From Cobetia amphilecti (GTDB taxonomy: Bacteria; Pseudomonadota; Gammaproteobacteria; Pseudomonadales; Halomonadaceae), in contig NZ_CP084115.1 in the NCBI RefSeq assembly GCF_020217465.1, positions 2,604,001 through 2,668,000 on the forward strand: a stretch of DNA of 64,000 nt. The letters are read 5' to 3'. Positions 1 through 8,391 of this stretch are shown one piece after another. The translations under genes were made by a program, and so were the position numbers. The notes under the pieces are model-generated. The model saw only the letters and a list, made by a program, of their open reading frames with translations. It had not been told where the DNA came from and made no database searches. How positions within the stretch are numbered: the stretch's first letter is position 1; each line of letters begins with the position of its first letter.

Positions 1-2
1 GC

Positions 3-384
3 GCCATCAGTGGCGCGGATGCGCAGAATGCCCGGCATCTGGATGTGGTGCATGAGGCCATCGCGCGCAAGTTCCCGGCGCTGGCCGGCATCGAGACGCC
101 GTGGTTCTCGCATGGATGGATATCTCCCACGACATGATGCCGCGCATCGTGCAGCCGGACCCAAGCAGCAGATCTTCTACTCCCAGGGCTACAGCGGCAA
201 CGGCGTGTCGTTCTCGGCCTATGCCTCCAAGCAGCTGGCCGCGCTGATCGCCGGGCAGTCGTTGCCGGAGGCCCATCTGCCGATCTTCAACTCGCCGCTG
301 CCCGCCCATCCACTCAGACCTATCCGGCGCATGGGCCAACACCTGCTCTACAAGTATTTCCAGGTGCTGGACAAGGTGAGCTGA
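3..384 (+). pseudogene. C-terminal part of FAD-dependent amine oxidoreductase, frameshifted
   Basis: The end of a DAO-type FAD oxidoreductase resembling gamma-glutamylputrescine oxidase, whose start lies before the window. The homologous reading moves through three frames. Frame 3 runs to about base 112 and then meets a stop. MDISHDMMPRIVQPD is in frame 2 (about 116-160). From about 160 frame 1 gives KQQIFYSQGYSGNGVSF and continues to the stop at 382-384. The GYSGNG motif is the conserved flavin-site glycine loop of this family. Two shifts within about 60 bases point to either a decayed gene or sequence errors. The rest of the protein looks normal. Confidence 0.7.
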
Positions 385-492
385 GTAACGCCCCGCGCGA
401 GTTCCGCCACTGATCGCCTCTATCACTTCTCAATACGCCGCGGCGCACTCCAATGCCGTCGCGACACCTCCCACTGACATGCCTCTTGCGGC

Positions 493-897
493 ATGCAAGC
501 ACCAGAGAGACGCACCATAAATCGTGAACAGATGACCGCAATGTTCGACGCCTTCAATCGCCACGCCATCGATGAGGTCATGGAGTACTTCGCCGACGAT
601 GTGGTCTTCGACACCGTGTCCGGCGATGAGGCGCACGGCACGCGTATCGTCGGTAAAGCCGCCGTGCGCGACGCCTTCGTGAATACCTGGACGACAATGC
701 CCGATGTGCAGTGGGCCAAGGGCGAGTTCTTCTTCGCCGATCAGCGCGTCGTCTCCGAATGCACCTTCATGGCGACCCAGCCCGATGGCCAGCGTGTCGA
801 AGCCGACAGCGTGGATCTCTTCACCATCGAGAAGGGCAAGATCACCCGCAAACAGGCCTTCCGCAAGCAGCGACCGGCCTTTACTCCAGCTGCCTGA
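493..897 (+). CDS. NTF2/SnoaL-like family protein
   Basis: A 134-residue protein with the SnoaL/NTF2 cone fold pattern: an N-terminal helix (AMFDAFNRHAIDEVMEYFADD), a central IVGKAAVRDAF helix and C-terminal strands around SVDLFTIEKGKITRKQAF. Such proteins are small cyclases, isomerases or steroid-type ligand binders, and the substrate cannot be read here. The start is uncertain: the ATG at 493 has no clear ribosome site and 532 is the next in-frame ATG. It lies just downstream of the amine oxidase fragment and is followed by a strong terminator. Confidence 0.7.
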   Translation: MQAPERRTINREQMTAMFDAFNRHAIDEVMEYFADDVVFDTVSGDEAHGTRIVGKAAVRDAFVNTWTTMPDVQWAKGEFFFADQRVVSECTFMATQPDGQRVEADSVDLFTIEKGKITRKQAFRKQRPAFTPAA

Positions 898-913
898 GGG
901 TAACGCGCAGCGC

Positions 914-954
914 ATACGCAAAAGGCCAGTCATCATGACTGGCCTTTTGCGTAT
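914..954 (+). terminator. Rho-independent terminator, probably bidirectional
   Basis: A perfect 19-bp inverted repeat (914-932 with 936-954) with a 3-base loop. The stem carries AAAA on one side and TTTT on the other, so it can serve either strand. It closes the NTF2-like gene. Confidence 0.85.
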
Positions 955-1109
955 CAACATCTATCTCGACACGACGATTTGATAACGACACAGGCTTATC
1001 TCTTGACGCCGCATGCTGATAATCTTGCTGATGAAAACCGCTGTATGCTTTTCATCCACATGAAACGCCACTCATTGACCGCCAGTTCCCATTGCCAAGA
1101 GGAAACCGG

Positions 1110-1733
1110 ATGACCACGGACACAGACTCCTCACAGGCATCAACCGACAGCACACTAAGCAATGCAGAACAGGAAGACCGCCGTATCGGCAGGCAGCTGC
1201 GCGACCTGCGCAAGTCCCGCCAGCTGACCTTGAACCAACTGGCAGGCCAAGTCGGCAAATCCGTCGGCTACCTGAGCCAGGTGGAGCGTGGCGTCTCCTC
1301 GCTGCCCATCGGAGTGTTGCAGACGCTGAGTGACGCCCTAGACGTGCGCGTCAGCTGGTTCTTCCAGCCGGGCGGCAGTGACTCGGCGGCCGAGCAGGAA
1401 ACTATCGTGCGCGCGGATCAGCGCCGCGCCATGAACCTTGGCACCATCGGTGCACGGGAAGAATTGCTCTCCCCTCGCCTGAGCGGTCAGCTCATCCTGA
1501 TCATGACCCGCCTGCAGCCCGGTGGCAGCGGCGGCGAGACACCGCGTGAGCGGCGCGGTGAGGAAGCGGGCTATGTGGAAAGTGGCCAGCTGGAGCTGAC
1601 CCTCGGCGAACAGATCTTCCTGCTCAACCCGGGCGACAGCTTCTCGCTCACCGGGGAAGAACCCCACTGGATTCGCAATCCCGGCGAGACCGAGACCCGC
1701 ATCGTCTGGGTGATGACGGGCGTGGAGTACTGA
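1110..1733 (+). CDS. XRE-family regulator with C-terminal cupin domain
   Basis: A 207-residue DNA-binding regulator. Residues about 25-80 form an XRE helix-turn-helix (IGRQLRDLRKSRQLTLNQLA, then VGYLSQVERG). Residues about 125-205 form a small cupin barrel (ESGQLELTLGEQIFLLNPGD, then HWIRNPGE). This architecture is shared with PuuR, the repressor of putrescine degradation, which fits the amine-oxidase remnant upstream, but the ligand is an inference. The ATG at 1110 is preferred over the TTG at 1092 because AAGAGG lies at the right distance upstream. Confidence 0.85.
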   Translation: MTTDTDSSQASTDSTLSNAEQEDRRIGRQLRDLRKSRQLTLNQLAGQVGKSVGYLSQVERGVSSLPIGVLQTLSDALDVRVSWFFQPGGSDSAAEQETIVRADQRRAMNLGTIGAREELLSPRLSGQLILIMTRLQPGGSGGETPRERRGEEAGYVESGQLELTLGEQIFLLNPGDSFSLTGEEPHWIRNPGETETRIVWVMTGVEY

Positions 1734-1845
1734 GGCAGCGCGCTCAGGGGCTGCTTGTTCGCGCCATTTTATTTTCCTTCACTTATATACACCCCGCTGA
1801 TGCATGTCCCTTCTGTTTCATGGCCCTCTTGGTTCATCTCCTCTC

Positions 1846-2574
1846 TCAATGGGGCATCTTGTCGCGCGTGGTGTAATAGACGCTATCGATATGCGAGAGC
1901 ATGGCGCGTTCAGCAGCATCCGGGTCACCGGCACGTAGCGCCTCGACAATACGCACATGCTCTTCATAGCTGCGCTTGATCGAGCCGTGTTCGGCCATGA
2001 CCTGGCGGCGAATGTTGAGCGCGTAGGTATAAAGCTCATCGGCATAGCGGATCAGGATCTCGTTGCGCGAGTATTCGGCGATGACGTGATGGAAGTTCTG
2101 ATCCGAGAGCTGGAAGTTCACCGGCGAGTCGAAGTGCTGTGACTGGGCTTCCAGCAAGGCGTCCAGCTTCTTGAGCCCTGCTTCATCGATGTGCCGCGCA
2201 GCGCGGCGGGCGATGGCCGATTCCACCACGATCCGGCTCTCGAAGACGCTCTCGATATCCAGGTTGTTGAGCTCATCACCCTGTTGACGTGCGGGATGAT
2301 TGCGGAAGCTGTCGATCACGGCCTCACTGGCACAGACGCGTGACTTGCTGCCGTGCGAGACATTCAAGAGGCCATAGCCCGTCAACAGCGCCAGCCCCCC
2401 GCGCACGGTCTCACGACTCACTTCAAACAACTGTGCCAGCTCACGCTCGCTGGGCAGCTCATCTCCATCGCGCAGCAGCCCCGTCAGGATCATCTCGATG
2501 AGCTTGTCGGCGAGAATTTCCTTCTTGGTCTGATTCTTCAGCGCTTTCTCGAAGGCGAAAGGCGTCTGCTTCAT
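1846..2574 (-). CDS. FadR/GntR-family transcriptional regulator
   Basis: A 242-residue regulator. The N-terminal winged helix (about 15-85) includes LPSERELAQLFEVSRETVRGG. An FCD ligand-binding domain follows (about 95-235), with FHHVIAEYSRNEIL and the C-terminal EEHVRIVEALRAGD helix. FCD-type GntR proteins usually sense sugar acids or organic acids and repress adjacent catabolic genes. It is divergent from the pdxA-like gene that opens a long sugar-acid operon, so it is the probable local repressor. The start at 2574 is chosen over the longer upstream reading because GGAGG precedes it. Two palindromes lie in the divergent gap. Confidence 0.88.
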   Translation of the reverse strand: MKQTPFAFEKALKNQTKKEILADKLIEMILTGLLRDGDELPSERELAQLFEVSRETVRGGLALLTGYGLLNVSHGSKSRVCASEAVIDSFRNHPARQQGDELNNLDIESVFESRIVVESAIARRAARHIDEAGLKKLDALLEAQSQHFDSPVNFQLSDQNFHHVIAEYSRNEILIRYADELYTYALNIRRQVMAEHGSIKRSYEEHVRIVEALRAGDPDAAERAMLSHIDSVYYTTRDKMPH

Positions 2575-2584
2575 GCAGCCTCCA

Positions 2585-2605
2585 CTGGTATATATTTCAT
2601 ACCAG
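2585..2605. promoter_or_regulatory. Candidate GntR operator 1
   Basis: Perfect 7-bp inverted repeat CTGGTAT/ATACCAG separated by 7 bases, immediately upstream of the GntR gene start. TGGTAT half-sites are typical of FCD-type GntR operators. Assignment to this regulator is inference. Confidence 0.55.
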
Positions 2606-2708
2606 CATAACCGACAACCGCATATCACGCATCCACAAACCGACCATGGTCGCAATTTTCGAGAAAACCTTGACCGATCAGCGTGGGCTCGGCTAATTTT
2701 TATCTCAA

Positions 2709-2729
2709 CTGGTCCGGTAAACCAACCAG
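2709..2729. promoter_or_regulatory. Candidate GntR operator 2
   Basis: CTGGT...ACCAG inverted repeat with an internal TGGT/ACCA pair (2710-2724), about 70 bases upstream of the pdxA-like start. It shares the CTGGT half-site with the palindrome beside the regulator, suggesting one regulator controls both directions. Confidence 0.45.
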
Positions 2730-2798
2730 CAGACCATAAAGTGCGAATTGATTGAAGAAACCAACAACAACGCCAACTCTCACAAGGCTGGAATTCAC

Positions 2799-3827
2799 AT
2801 GTCAGCAACACGCCCTGTCATTGCCCTTACCCTTGGTGACCCCGCCGGTATCGGCCCGGAGCTGATCGCGCGCCTGGTCGCCGAACCCGAGCAATTCGCC
2901 GAGACCCACAGCGTGCTGGTCGGCGATCAGTGGCTGTGGGAGCAGGGCCAACGCCAGGCCGGTCTCTTCACCCAGCTGCCGCGCGTCGCAAGCTTCGCCG
3001 AGGCCCGCGAGCATGAAGGCCTGTCATTGATGCTGGTGGAAAGCGTGGCCCAGCAGGACGTGACGCTGGCCGAGGAAAGCGCCGCCTGTGGCGCCTCGAC
3101 CCTCGCGGTGCTGTCTCGCTGCCTGGAAGCAGCCCAGAACGAGGAAGTCGACGCCATCTGCTTCGCGCCGCTCAACAAGCTGTCGATGAAGAAAGGTGGC
3201 CTCGGCCATGAGGACGAGCTGCACTTCTTCGCCGAGAAGCTCGGAGTCGAAGGCTATTTCTGCGAGTTCAACACCCTGGGGACGCTGTGGACCTCGCGCA
3301 TCTCATCGCACATTCCGCTCAAGGACGCCGCCGAGTACGTCACCCAGGAGCGCATCATCGCCGCCAGCCAGCTGATTCATGACTCGCTGAAACTGGCCGG
3401 CTTTGAGCGTCCGCGCATCGCCGTCGCCGCCTTCAATCCCCACGGCGGCGAAGGTGGCACCTGTGGCCGCGAGGAAATCGACGTCATCGCGCCGGCCGTC
3501 GCGCGCTGCAATGAACAGGGCTACCCGGTCGAAGGCCCCTTCCCGGCCGACACCATATTTATCAAGGCGCGAGATGGCGAGTACGACGCCATCGTGACCA
3601 TGTACCACGACCAGGGGCAGATCGCGATCAAGCTGCTGGGCTTCAAATCCGGCGTCACCGTCCAGGGCGGCCTGCCCATCCCCATCACCACGCCGGCCCA
3701 CGGCACCGCCTTCGATATCGCAGGCCTTGGCAAGGCGGACGTCAACCCGACCCGCAATGCCTTCGCGATCGCCAAGCGCATGGGCACCAACCTGCGTGCA
3801 CTGCGTCTCGAGACCGCTTTTGCCTGA
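2799..3827 (+). CDS. PdxA-family 4-phospho-hydroxyacid dehydrogenase
   Basis: A 342-residue member of the 4-hydroxythreonine-4-phosphate dehydrogenase family (NAD-dependent oxidative decarboxylation). The N-terminal ALTLGDPAGIGPEL signature is present. So are the three metal-binding histidine contexts: GGLGHEDELHFF, FNPHGGEGG and VTMYHDQGQIAIK. First gene of a catabolic operon rather than beside ksgA/surA, so it is probably a PdxA2-type paralog for a sugar-acid substrate. PdxA2 in threonate/erythronate pathways works with a DUF1537 kinase, and none is visible here, so its exact step is unknown. The start at 2799 begins the conserved domain. The longer reading to 2748 has no support. Confidence 0.85.
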   Translation: MSATRPVIALTLGDPAGIGPELIARLVAEPEQFAETHSVLVGDQWLWEQGQRQAGLFTQLPRVASFAEAREHEGLSLMLVESVAQQDVTLAEESAACGASTLAVLSRCLEAAQNEEVDAICFAPLNKLSMKKGGLGHEDELHFFAEKLGVEGYFCEFNTLGTLWTSRISSHIPLKDAAEYVTQERIIAASQLIHDSLKLAGFERPRIAVAAFNPHGGEGGTCGREEIDVIAPAVARCNEQGYPVEGPFPADTIFIKARDGEYDAIVTMYHDQGQIAIKLLGFKSGVTVQGGLPIPITTPAHGTAFDIAGLGKADVNPTRNAFAIAKRMGTNLRALRLETAFA

Positions 3828-3887
3828 TGCCCTTGCGCCTCTCGCTCATGAACCTGAATCAACGCCATCCACAACAAGGATAATTCG

Positions 3888-5060
3888 ATGAAGATCACCA
3901 ACGTCAGAACCCGCGTCTTCGAATGGAAAGGCCACACCGTCCCTCCGACCGCCCACTTCTGCTCCAACGCCATGGACGAGCTGTGGGACAAGGGCGACTC
4001 GATGGGCACCTTCCGCTTCCACGGCTGGACAGTGGTGGAGATCGAGACCGACAACGGCCTGGTCGGGCTGGGCAACGTGGCGCTGGCGCCGCGCATCGCC
4101 AAGGCGATCATCGATCAATACCTCACGCCGCTGATCATCGGTCAGGACCCCTTCGACTACGAATACCTGTGGCAGCGCATGTACCGCTCCACCCACGCCT
4201 GGGGCCGCAAGGGCATCGGCATGGCCGCCATCTCCGGCGTCGATATCGCCATCTGGGACATCATGGGCAAGGCGGTCGGCAAGCCGGTCTTCAAGCTGCT
4301 GGGCGGGCGCACCAAGGAGAAGATCCCCTGCTACGCCTCCAAGCTCTACCGCACCGACCTCAAGGGCATGCAGGAAGAGGCCCAGTCCTATCTGGACCAA
4401 GGCTTCACCGCCATGAAGATGCGCTTCGGCTACGGTCCGCGTGATGGGGTCGAGGGCGTGCGTGCCAACCTGGATAGCGTGGCCGCCGTGCGCGAAGTCA
4501 TCGGCGAGGATGTCGACCTGATGCTCGAGTGCTACATGGGCTGGAACCTGGACTACGCCAAGCGCATGTTGCCGAAGCTGGAACGCTTCCAGCCGCGCTG
4601 GCTGGAAGAGCCGGTGATCGCCGATGACATCGATGGCTACGCCGAACTCAATCAGCTGACCAGCATTCCCATCTCCGGCGGCGAGCACGAATTCACCCAT
4701 TACGGCTTCCGCCAGCTGCTGGAAAAGCGCGCCGTCTCCGTCATCCAGTACGACACCAACCGGGTCGGTGGTATCACCGCCGCGCGCAAGATCAACGCCC
4801 TCGCCGAGTCCTTCAGCGTGCCGGTCATCCCGCACGCCGGCCAGATGCACAACTACCACCTGACCATGGCCTCACTGGCCTCCCCGATGAGCGAGTACTT
4901 CCCGGTGCATGATGTCGAGATCGGCAACGAGCTCTTCTACTACATCTTCAAGGGTGACCCGGAGCCGGTGAACGGCTTCATCGACCTCGACGAAGAGACC
5001 CCGGGGCTGGGCCTCGAGCTGAACAGCGACTACTTCGATCAGTTCAACATCATCGAGTGA
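3888..5060 (+). CDS. Enolase-superfamily sugar-acid dehydratase (rhamnonate dehydratase-like)
   Basis: A 390-residue mandelate racemase/enolase-superfamily protein. An N-terminal capping domain is followed by a TIM barrel. Likely catalytic positions are the KMR motif near 176-178, acidic metal ligands around D210/E214 (LMLECYMGW), E240-241 (WLEEP) and E266 (GGEHEF), and a general-acid/base histidine near 316 (IPHAGQ). The GEH motif and the C-terminal PVNGFIDL...PGLGLELN are very like L-rhamnonate dehydratase. It should convert an aldonate to a 2-keto-3-deoxy-aldonate; the particular sugar cannot be fixed from sequence. It follows the pdxA-like gene by 60 bases with AAGGA before the ATG. Confidence 0.85.
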   Translation: MKITNVRTRVFEWKGHTVPPTAHFCSNAMDELWDKGDSMGTFRFHGWTVVEIETDNGLVGLGNVALAPRIAKAIIDQYLTPLIIGQDPFDYEYLWQRMYRSTHAWGRKGIGMAAISGVDIAIWDIMGKAVGKPVFKLLGGRTKEKIPCYASKLYRTDLKGMQEEAQSYLDQGFTAMKMRFGYGPRDGVEGVRANLDSVAAVREVIGEDVDLMLECYMGWNLDYAKRMLPKLERFQPRWLEEPVIADDIDGYAELNQLTSIPISGGEHEFTHYGFRQLLEKRAVSVIQYDTNRVGGITAARKINALAESFSVPVIPHAGQMHNYHLTMASLASPMSEYFPVHDVEIGNELFYYIFKGDPEPVNGFIDLDEETPGLGLELNSDYFDQFNIIE

Positions 5061-5070
5061 GGAAGCCATC

Positions 5071-6084
5071 ATGAGACTCGTCCAACTTCGCACCGCCAAT
5101 GGCCCGCGGGTCGCCGTGGTCGAAAGCCGCGACCAGCTGCGCCTGCTCGACTTCCCCGGTGGCACCTATGAGCTGGCCTCCCGCGCCATCGAGCTGGGCA
5201 TCGGGCTCAGCGCGCTGATCGAACAGCACTACTCGCACACCCTGGTCGACTACAAGCAGGCGATCGATCGCCGCGAACTGCTGCCGCCGGTCACCCACCC
5301 CGATCGCGCGCGCTGCACCGTCACCGGCACCGGCCTGACCCACCTGGGCAGCGCTGACACCCGCGATGCCATGCATGCCGCCGCCCAGGCACAGAGCGAG
5401 AATGACGCCAACGTCACCGACTCGATGCGCATGTTCCGCATGGGCCTCGAGGGCGGAAAGCCCGCCGCGGGTCAGGTCGGCGCGCAGCCGGAATGGTTCT
5501 ACAAGGGTGACGGCAGCATCGTGGTCGCGCCGGAAACCGCGATCAGCGTGCCGGCCTTCGCCGAGGATGCCGGCGAGGAGCCCGAACTGGTCGGCCTGTA
5601 CCTCAACGATGCCAATGGCCAGCCGCACCGCATCGGCTACGCCGTGGGCAACGAATTCTCCGACCACATCACCGAGCGCGCCAATTATCTGTGGCTGGCC
5701 CACTCCAAACTGCGCGCCTGCAGCTATGGACCTGAGCTGCTGATCGGCGAACTGCCCCAGCACCTGGAAGGCACCAGCCGCATCACCCGCGAAGGCCAGA
5801 CCCTGTGGGAGAAACCCTTCCTGACCGGTGAGGCCAACATGGCCCACAGCCTGGCCAACCTGGAACACCACCATTTCAAGTACGCCCAGTTCCGCGCGCC
5901 CGGTGACCTGCATGTGCACTTCTTCGGCACTGCCACGCTGAGTTTCGCCGATCAGATCAAGGTGCAGGAAGGAGACCGCTTCGAGATCGAACTGCCGGCC
6001 TTCGGGCGCGCACTGCGCAACCCGGTCGCGTTCGAGTCCCACGACAACCAAGCGGAACAGCCATCCGCCATGGCGGTGCTGTAA
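5071..6084 (+). CDS. AraD1-type FAH-superfamily protein
   Basis: A 337-residue protein of the fumarylacetoacetate hydrolase superfamily, AraD1-like subgroup. The metal-dependent mixed-beta fold is seen in the C-terminal two thirds: acidic residues of EPELVGLYLND, GYAVGNEFSDHI, SYGPELLIGELP and a final FEIELPAFGRALRNPV. Related proteins act as 2-keto-3-deoxypentonate dehydratases, giving 2-oxoglutarate semialdehyde, or as diketo-acid hydrolases. The gene starts 10 bases after the dehydratase, with AGGAAG before its ATG, so the two enzymes are probably consecutive steps. The semialdehyde dehydrogenase at the end of the locus favours the dehydratase role. Confidence 0.8.
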   Translation: MRLVQLRTANGPRVAVVESRDQLRLLDFPGGTYELASRAIELGIGLSALIEQHYSHTLVDYKQAIDRRELLPPVTHPDRARCTVTGTGLTHLGSADTRDAMHAAAQAQSENDANVTDSMRMFRMGLEGGKPAAGQVGAQPEWFYKGDGSIVVAPETAISVPAFAEDAGEEPELVGLYLNDANGQPHRIGYAVGNEFSDHITERANYLWLAHSKLRACSYGPELLIGELPQHLEGTSRITREGQTLWEKPFLTGEANMAHSLANLEHHHFKYAQFRAPGDLHVHFFGTATLSFADQIKVQEGDRFEIELPAFGRALRNPVAFESHDNQAEQPSAMAVL

Positions 6085-6115
6085 ACACTGCCGATCAGCA
6101 CAAGAAGTAGAGCAA

Positions 6116-6158
6116 GGATCAGGGTCTTGAGAACCCCGCCATCACACGGCCCTGATCC
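6116..6158 (+). terminator. Intercistronic hairpin
   Basis: A 9-bp perfect stem, GGATCAGGG (6116-6124) with CCCTGATCC (6150-6158), and a 25-base loop, without a T-run. It is more likely a processing or stabilising hairpin than a full terminator, because the same-strand genes continue. Confidence 0.4.
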
Positions 6159-6251
6159 CGGCAGCACCAGCAGTACCAATAGCACCAACAGCAGCACCAG
6201 CGTCAACACGCCGCCTAAGCATCACGACAATAACGAGAAAAGGGTTTCGCC

Positions 6252-7250
6252 ATGACAACCTCACGCCACCACACCACCGCCACCCTCCTGTCCGCCGCCC
6301 TACTCAGCCTGGCGATGACAGGCACCGCCACTGCCGCTACCTCGCTGACCTTCGCGCATGCCCACCCGGTCACCGATTCGCAGCATCTGGCCGCCGAGCG
6401 CTTCGCCGAACGTCTCGCCGAGCGCAGCGCGGGAGAATTGACGGTCAAGATCTTCCCCAACGGCCAGCTGGGCAATGACCAGGCGATGATTTCCGGTGTC
6501 CGCAGCGGCACCATCGACCTGGAGCTCTCCGGCAATCCCTACTTCAGTGGTCTGGTCAGCGAACTCAACGTGCTGGACCTGCCCTTCCTGTTCGATACCC
6601 GCGAGCAGGCCTATCAGGTACTGGACGGCGAGGTCGGTCAGAACCTGCTGACTGCCATGCAGCCTCAACAGATCGAAGGCCTCGCCTTCTGGGAAATCGG
6701 CTTCCGCAACCTGACCAACTCGCGCCGCGCGGTAGAGACCGCCGAGGACATCAGCGGCCTGACGCTGCGCACCACCCCGAACCCGGCGCATATCGCCGCC
6801 TTCCAGGCCCTCGGTGCCAACCCGACTCCGATGCCCTTCGCGGAGCTTTATACCGCGCTGGAAACCCGCACCGTGGATGGCCAGGAGAATCCGGTCAGCC
6901 TGATTCGCTCCGCCAACCTGTATTCGGTGCAGGACCATCTGTCACTGACCGCGCACGCCTATACCGCCGCGCCCTTGATCATGAACAAGCAGACGTTCGA
7001 CAGCCTCGCCCCCGAACTTCAGACGCTGATCAAGGAAGAAGCCCGCGAAGCGGCCCGCTATCAGCGCCAGCTCAATCATGACAATGAACAGGGCGATCTG
7101 GCCTTCCTCGAGGAACAGGGCATGCAGGTCGTGCGCGAACCCGATACCGCCAGCATGAGGGCCAAGGTCGCCGAGCCGGTGCGCGCCGAGTTCACTGCCA
7201 AGCACGGCAGCGAGCTGCTGGAACGCATCGACGCCGCTCTCGCCCACTGA
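6252..7250 (+). CDS. TRAP transporter substrate-binding protein DctP (first of three)
   Basis: A 332-residue periplasmic solute receptor with an N-terminal signal peptide ending around TGTATAA. The DctP fold is recognised from FPNGQLGNDQAMISGVRSG, the ligand-contacting arginine region SGLTLRTTPNP and the family hallmark ETRTVDGQENPV. DctP proteins bind carboxylate ligands and deliver them to the DctQM membrane pair. It is the first of three homologous receptors in this operon, and only one DctQM pair (9500-11532) follows. The three receptors are clearly paralogous, but their binding loops differ. Confidence 0.92.
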   Translation: MTTSRHHTTATLLSAALLSLAMTGTATAATSLTFAHAHPVTDSQHLAAERFAERLAERSAGELTVKIFPNGQLGNDQAMISGVRSGTIDLELSGNPYFSGLVSELNVLDLPFLFDTREQAYQVLDGEVGQNLLTAMQPQQIEGLAFWEIGFRNLTNSRRAVETAEDISGLTLRTTPNPAHIAAFQALGANPTPMPFAELYTALETRTVDGQENPVSLIRSANLYSVQDHLSLTAHAYTAAPLIMNKQTFDSLAPELQTLIKEEAREAARYQRQLNHDNEQGDLAFLEEQGMQVVREPDTASMRAKVAEPVRAEFTAKHGSELLERIDAALAH

Positions 7251-7288
7251 TCAGGCTCGCCTGACTTGCCACTGGAAGGAAGCTCGCC

Positions 7289-8314
7289 ATGCTCTCTGAC
7301 TCACTCCAATCCCCGGTGATGACTGCGTCTCTTGCCGAACTGGGCGAGCAACGCGAGCGCTATCTGGCCACGCAGCAGGATGAAGATCTGCCGATCATCG
7401 ATGCCCACATGCATGTCTGGGACCCGACGCGCAATTACCACCCCTGGCTGTGCGATGAGCCGATGATTCCCTTCCGCTACGGCGACTATGCCGCGATTCG
7501 TCGCCCCTACCTGCCCGCCGAGCACCTCATGGCAGCGGGAAAGGCGCATCGCGTGATGGGCTGCGTCTACATGGAAGCGGAATGGGCGCGGGGCGATGCG
7601 CTCAAGGAAGTGCGCTGGGTCGAGGAGACTGCCCGCGAGACCGGCTGGCCGAATGCCATGATCGCCCAGGCCTGGCTGGATCAGGACGACATCGCCGAGC
7701 AACTCGCAACGCTGTGTGAGCCACGTTCCCCCCGTGGCAGCCTGGTCATGGGCATTCGACACAAGCCGGCCGCGCTGGAACGTCATGATCCGAGGCTTGC
7801 CACCCACACCATGCCCGGCTCGCTGCGCTGCCCGCGTTATCAGTACGGCGTCAGTGAAGTCGCGCGTCGCGGGCTGATCTTCGAGCTGCAGGTGCCCTGG
7901 TGGCACCTCGAGGAACTGTTGCCACTGCTGGGCCGCCACCCCGAGATGCCGGTGGTGATCAATCACGCCGGCGTGCCCGGTGATCGTCATCCCGACACCC
8001 TGCGTCAGTGGTCACGGGCCCTCGCCAAGGTCGCCGCCTGGCCCCAGGTGATGATCAAGTTCTCGGGGCTCGGCATCGTGGGTCAGCCCTGGCGGCTGGA
8101 AGACAACCGTGAGGTCTTTGCCATCGTGCTGCGCCATTTCGGGGTCCACCGCGTGATGTTCGCCAGCAACTTCCCGGTCGATGGGCTGGTGACCTCACTC
8201 GATACGCTGCTGCAGGCATTCAAGGACCTCAGCCGCTCCTTGAGTCCCGAACACCGCCTCAAGCTGTTCTGCGACAACGCCGTGCGCCGCTACCGCTTGA
8301 ACGCTACCGCCTGA
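7289..8314 (+). CDS. Amidohydrolase-family lactonase (COG3618)
   Basis: A 341-residue TIM-barrel amidohydrolase. The N-terminal metal motif IIDAHMHVWDP is followed by barrel strands ending in VVINHAGVP, VMIKFSGLG and VMFASNFPVDG, the standard COG3618 pattern. Characterised relatives hydrolyse sugar lactones (fuconolactone, rhamnonolactone) or 2-pyrone-4,6-dicarboxylate. In this operon, opening an aldonolactone before the dehydratase step is the likely job. GGAAGG lies 11 bases before the ATG. It is paralogous to the protein at 13802-14872. Confidence 0.85.
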   Translation: MLSDSLQSPVMTASLAELGEQRERYLATQQDEDLPIIDAHMHVWDPTRNYHPWLCDEPMIPFRYGDYAAIRRPYLPAEHLMAAGKAHRVMGCVYMEAEWARGDALKEVRWVEETARETGWPNAMIAQAWLDQDDIAEQLATLCEPRSPRGSLVMGIRHKPAALERHDPRLATHTMPGSLRCPRYQYGVSEVARRGLIFELQVPWWHLEELLPLLGRHPEMPVVINHAGVPGDRHPDTLRQWSRALAKVAAWPQVMIKFSGLGIVGQPWRLEDNREVFAIVLRHFGVHRVMFASNFPVDGLVTSLDTLLQAFKDLSRSLSPEHRLKLFCDNAVRRYRLNATA

Positions 8315-8391
8315 CCGGAATGACGACGACCGCCACGACAGCGATTGCCACAACGACAGCCTCTATAACAACAACTTGCAAGGAATTCGCC

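Noticed and set aside
3846-4859. Long minus-strand open frame opposite the enolase-family gene
   Set aside because: It is antisense to a clear enzyme gene and has biased low-complexity composition typical of G+C-rich shadows.
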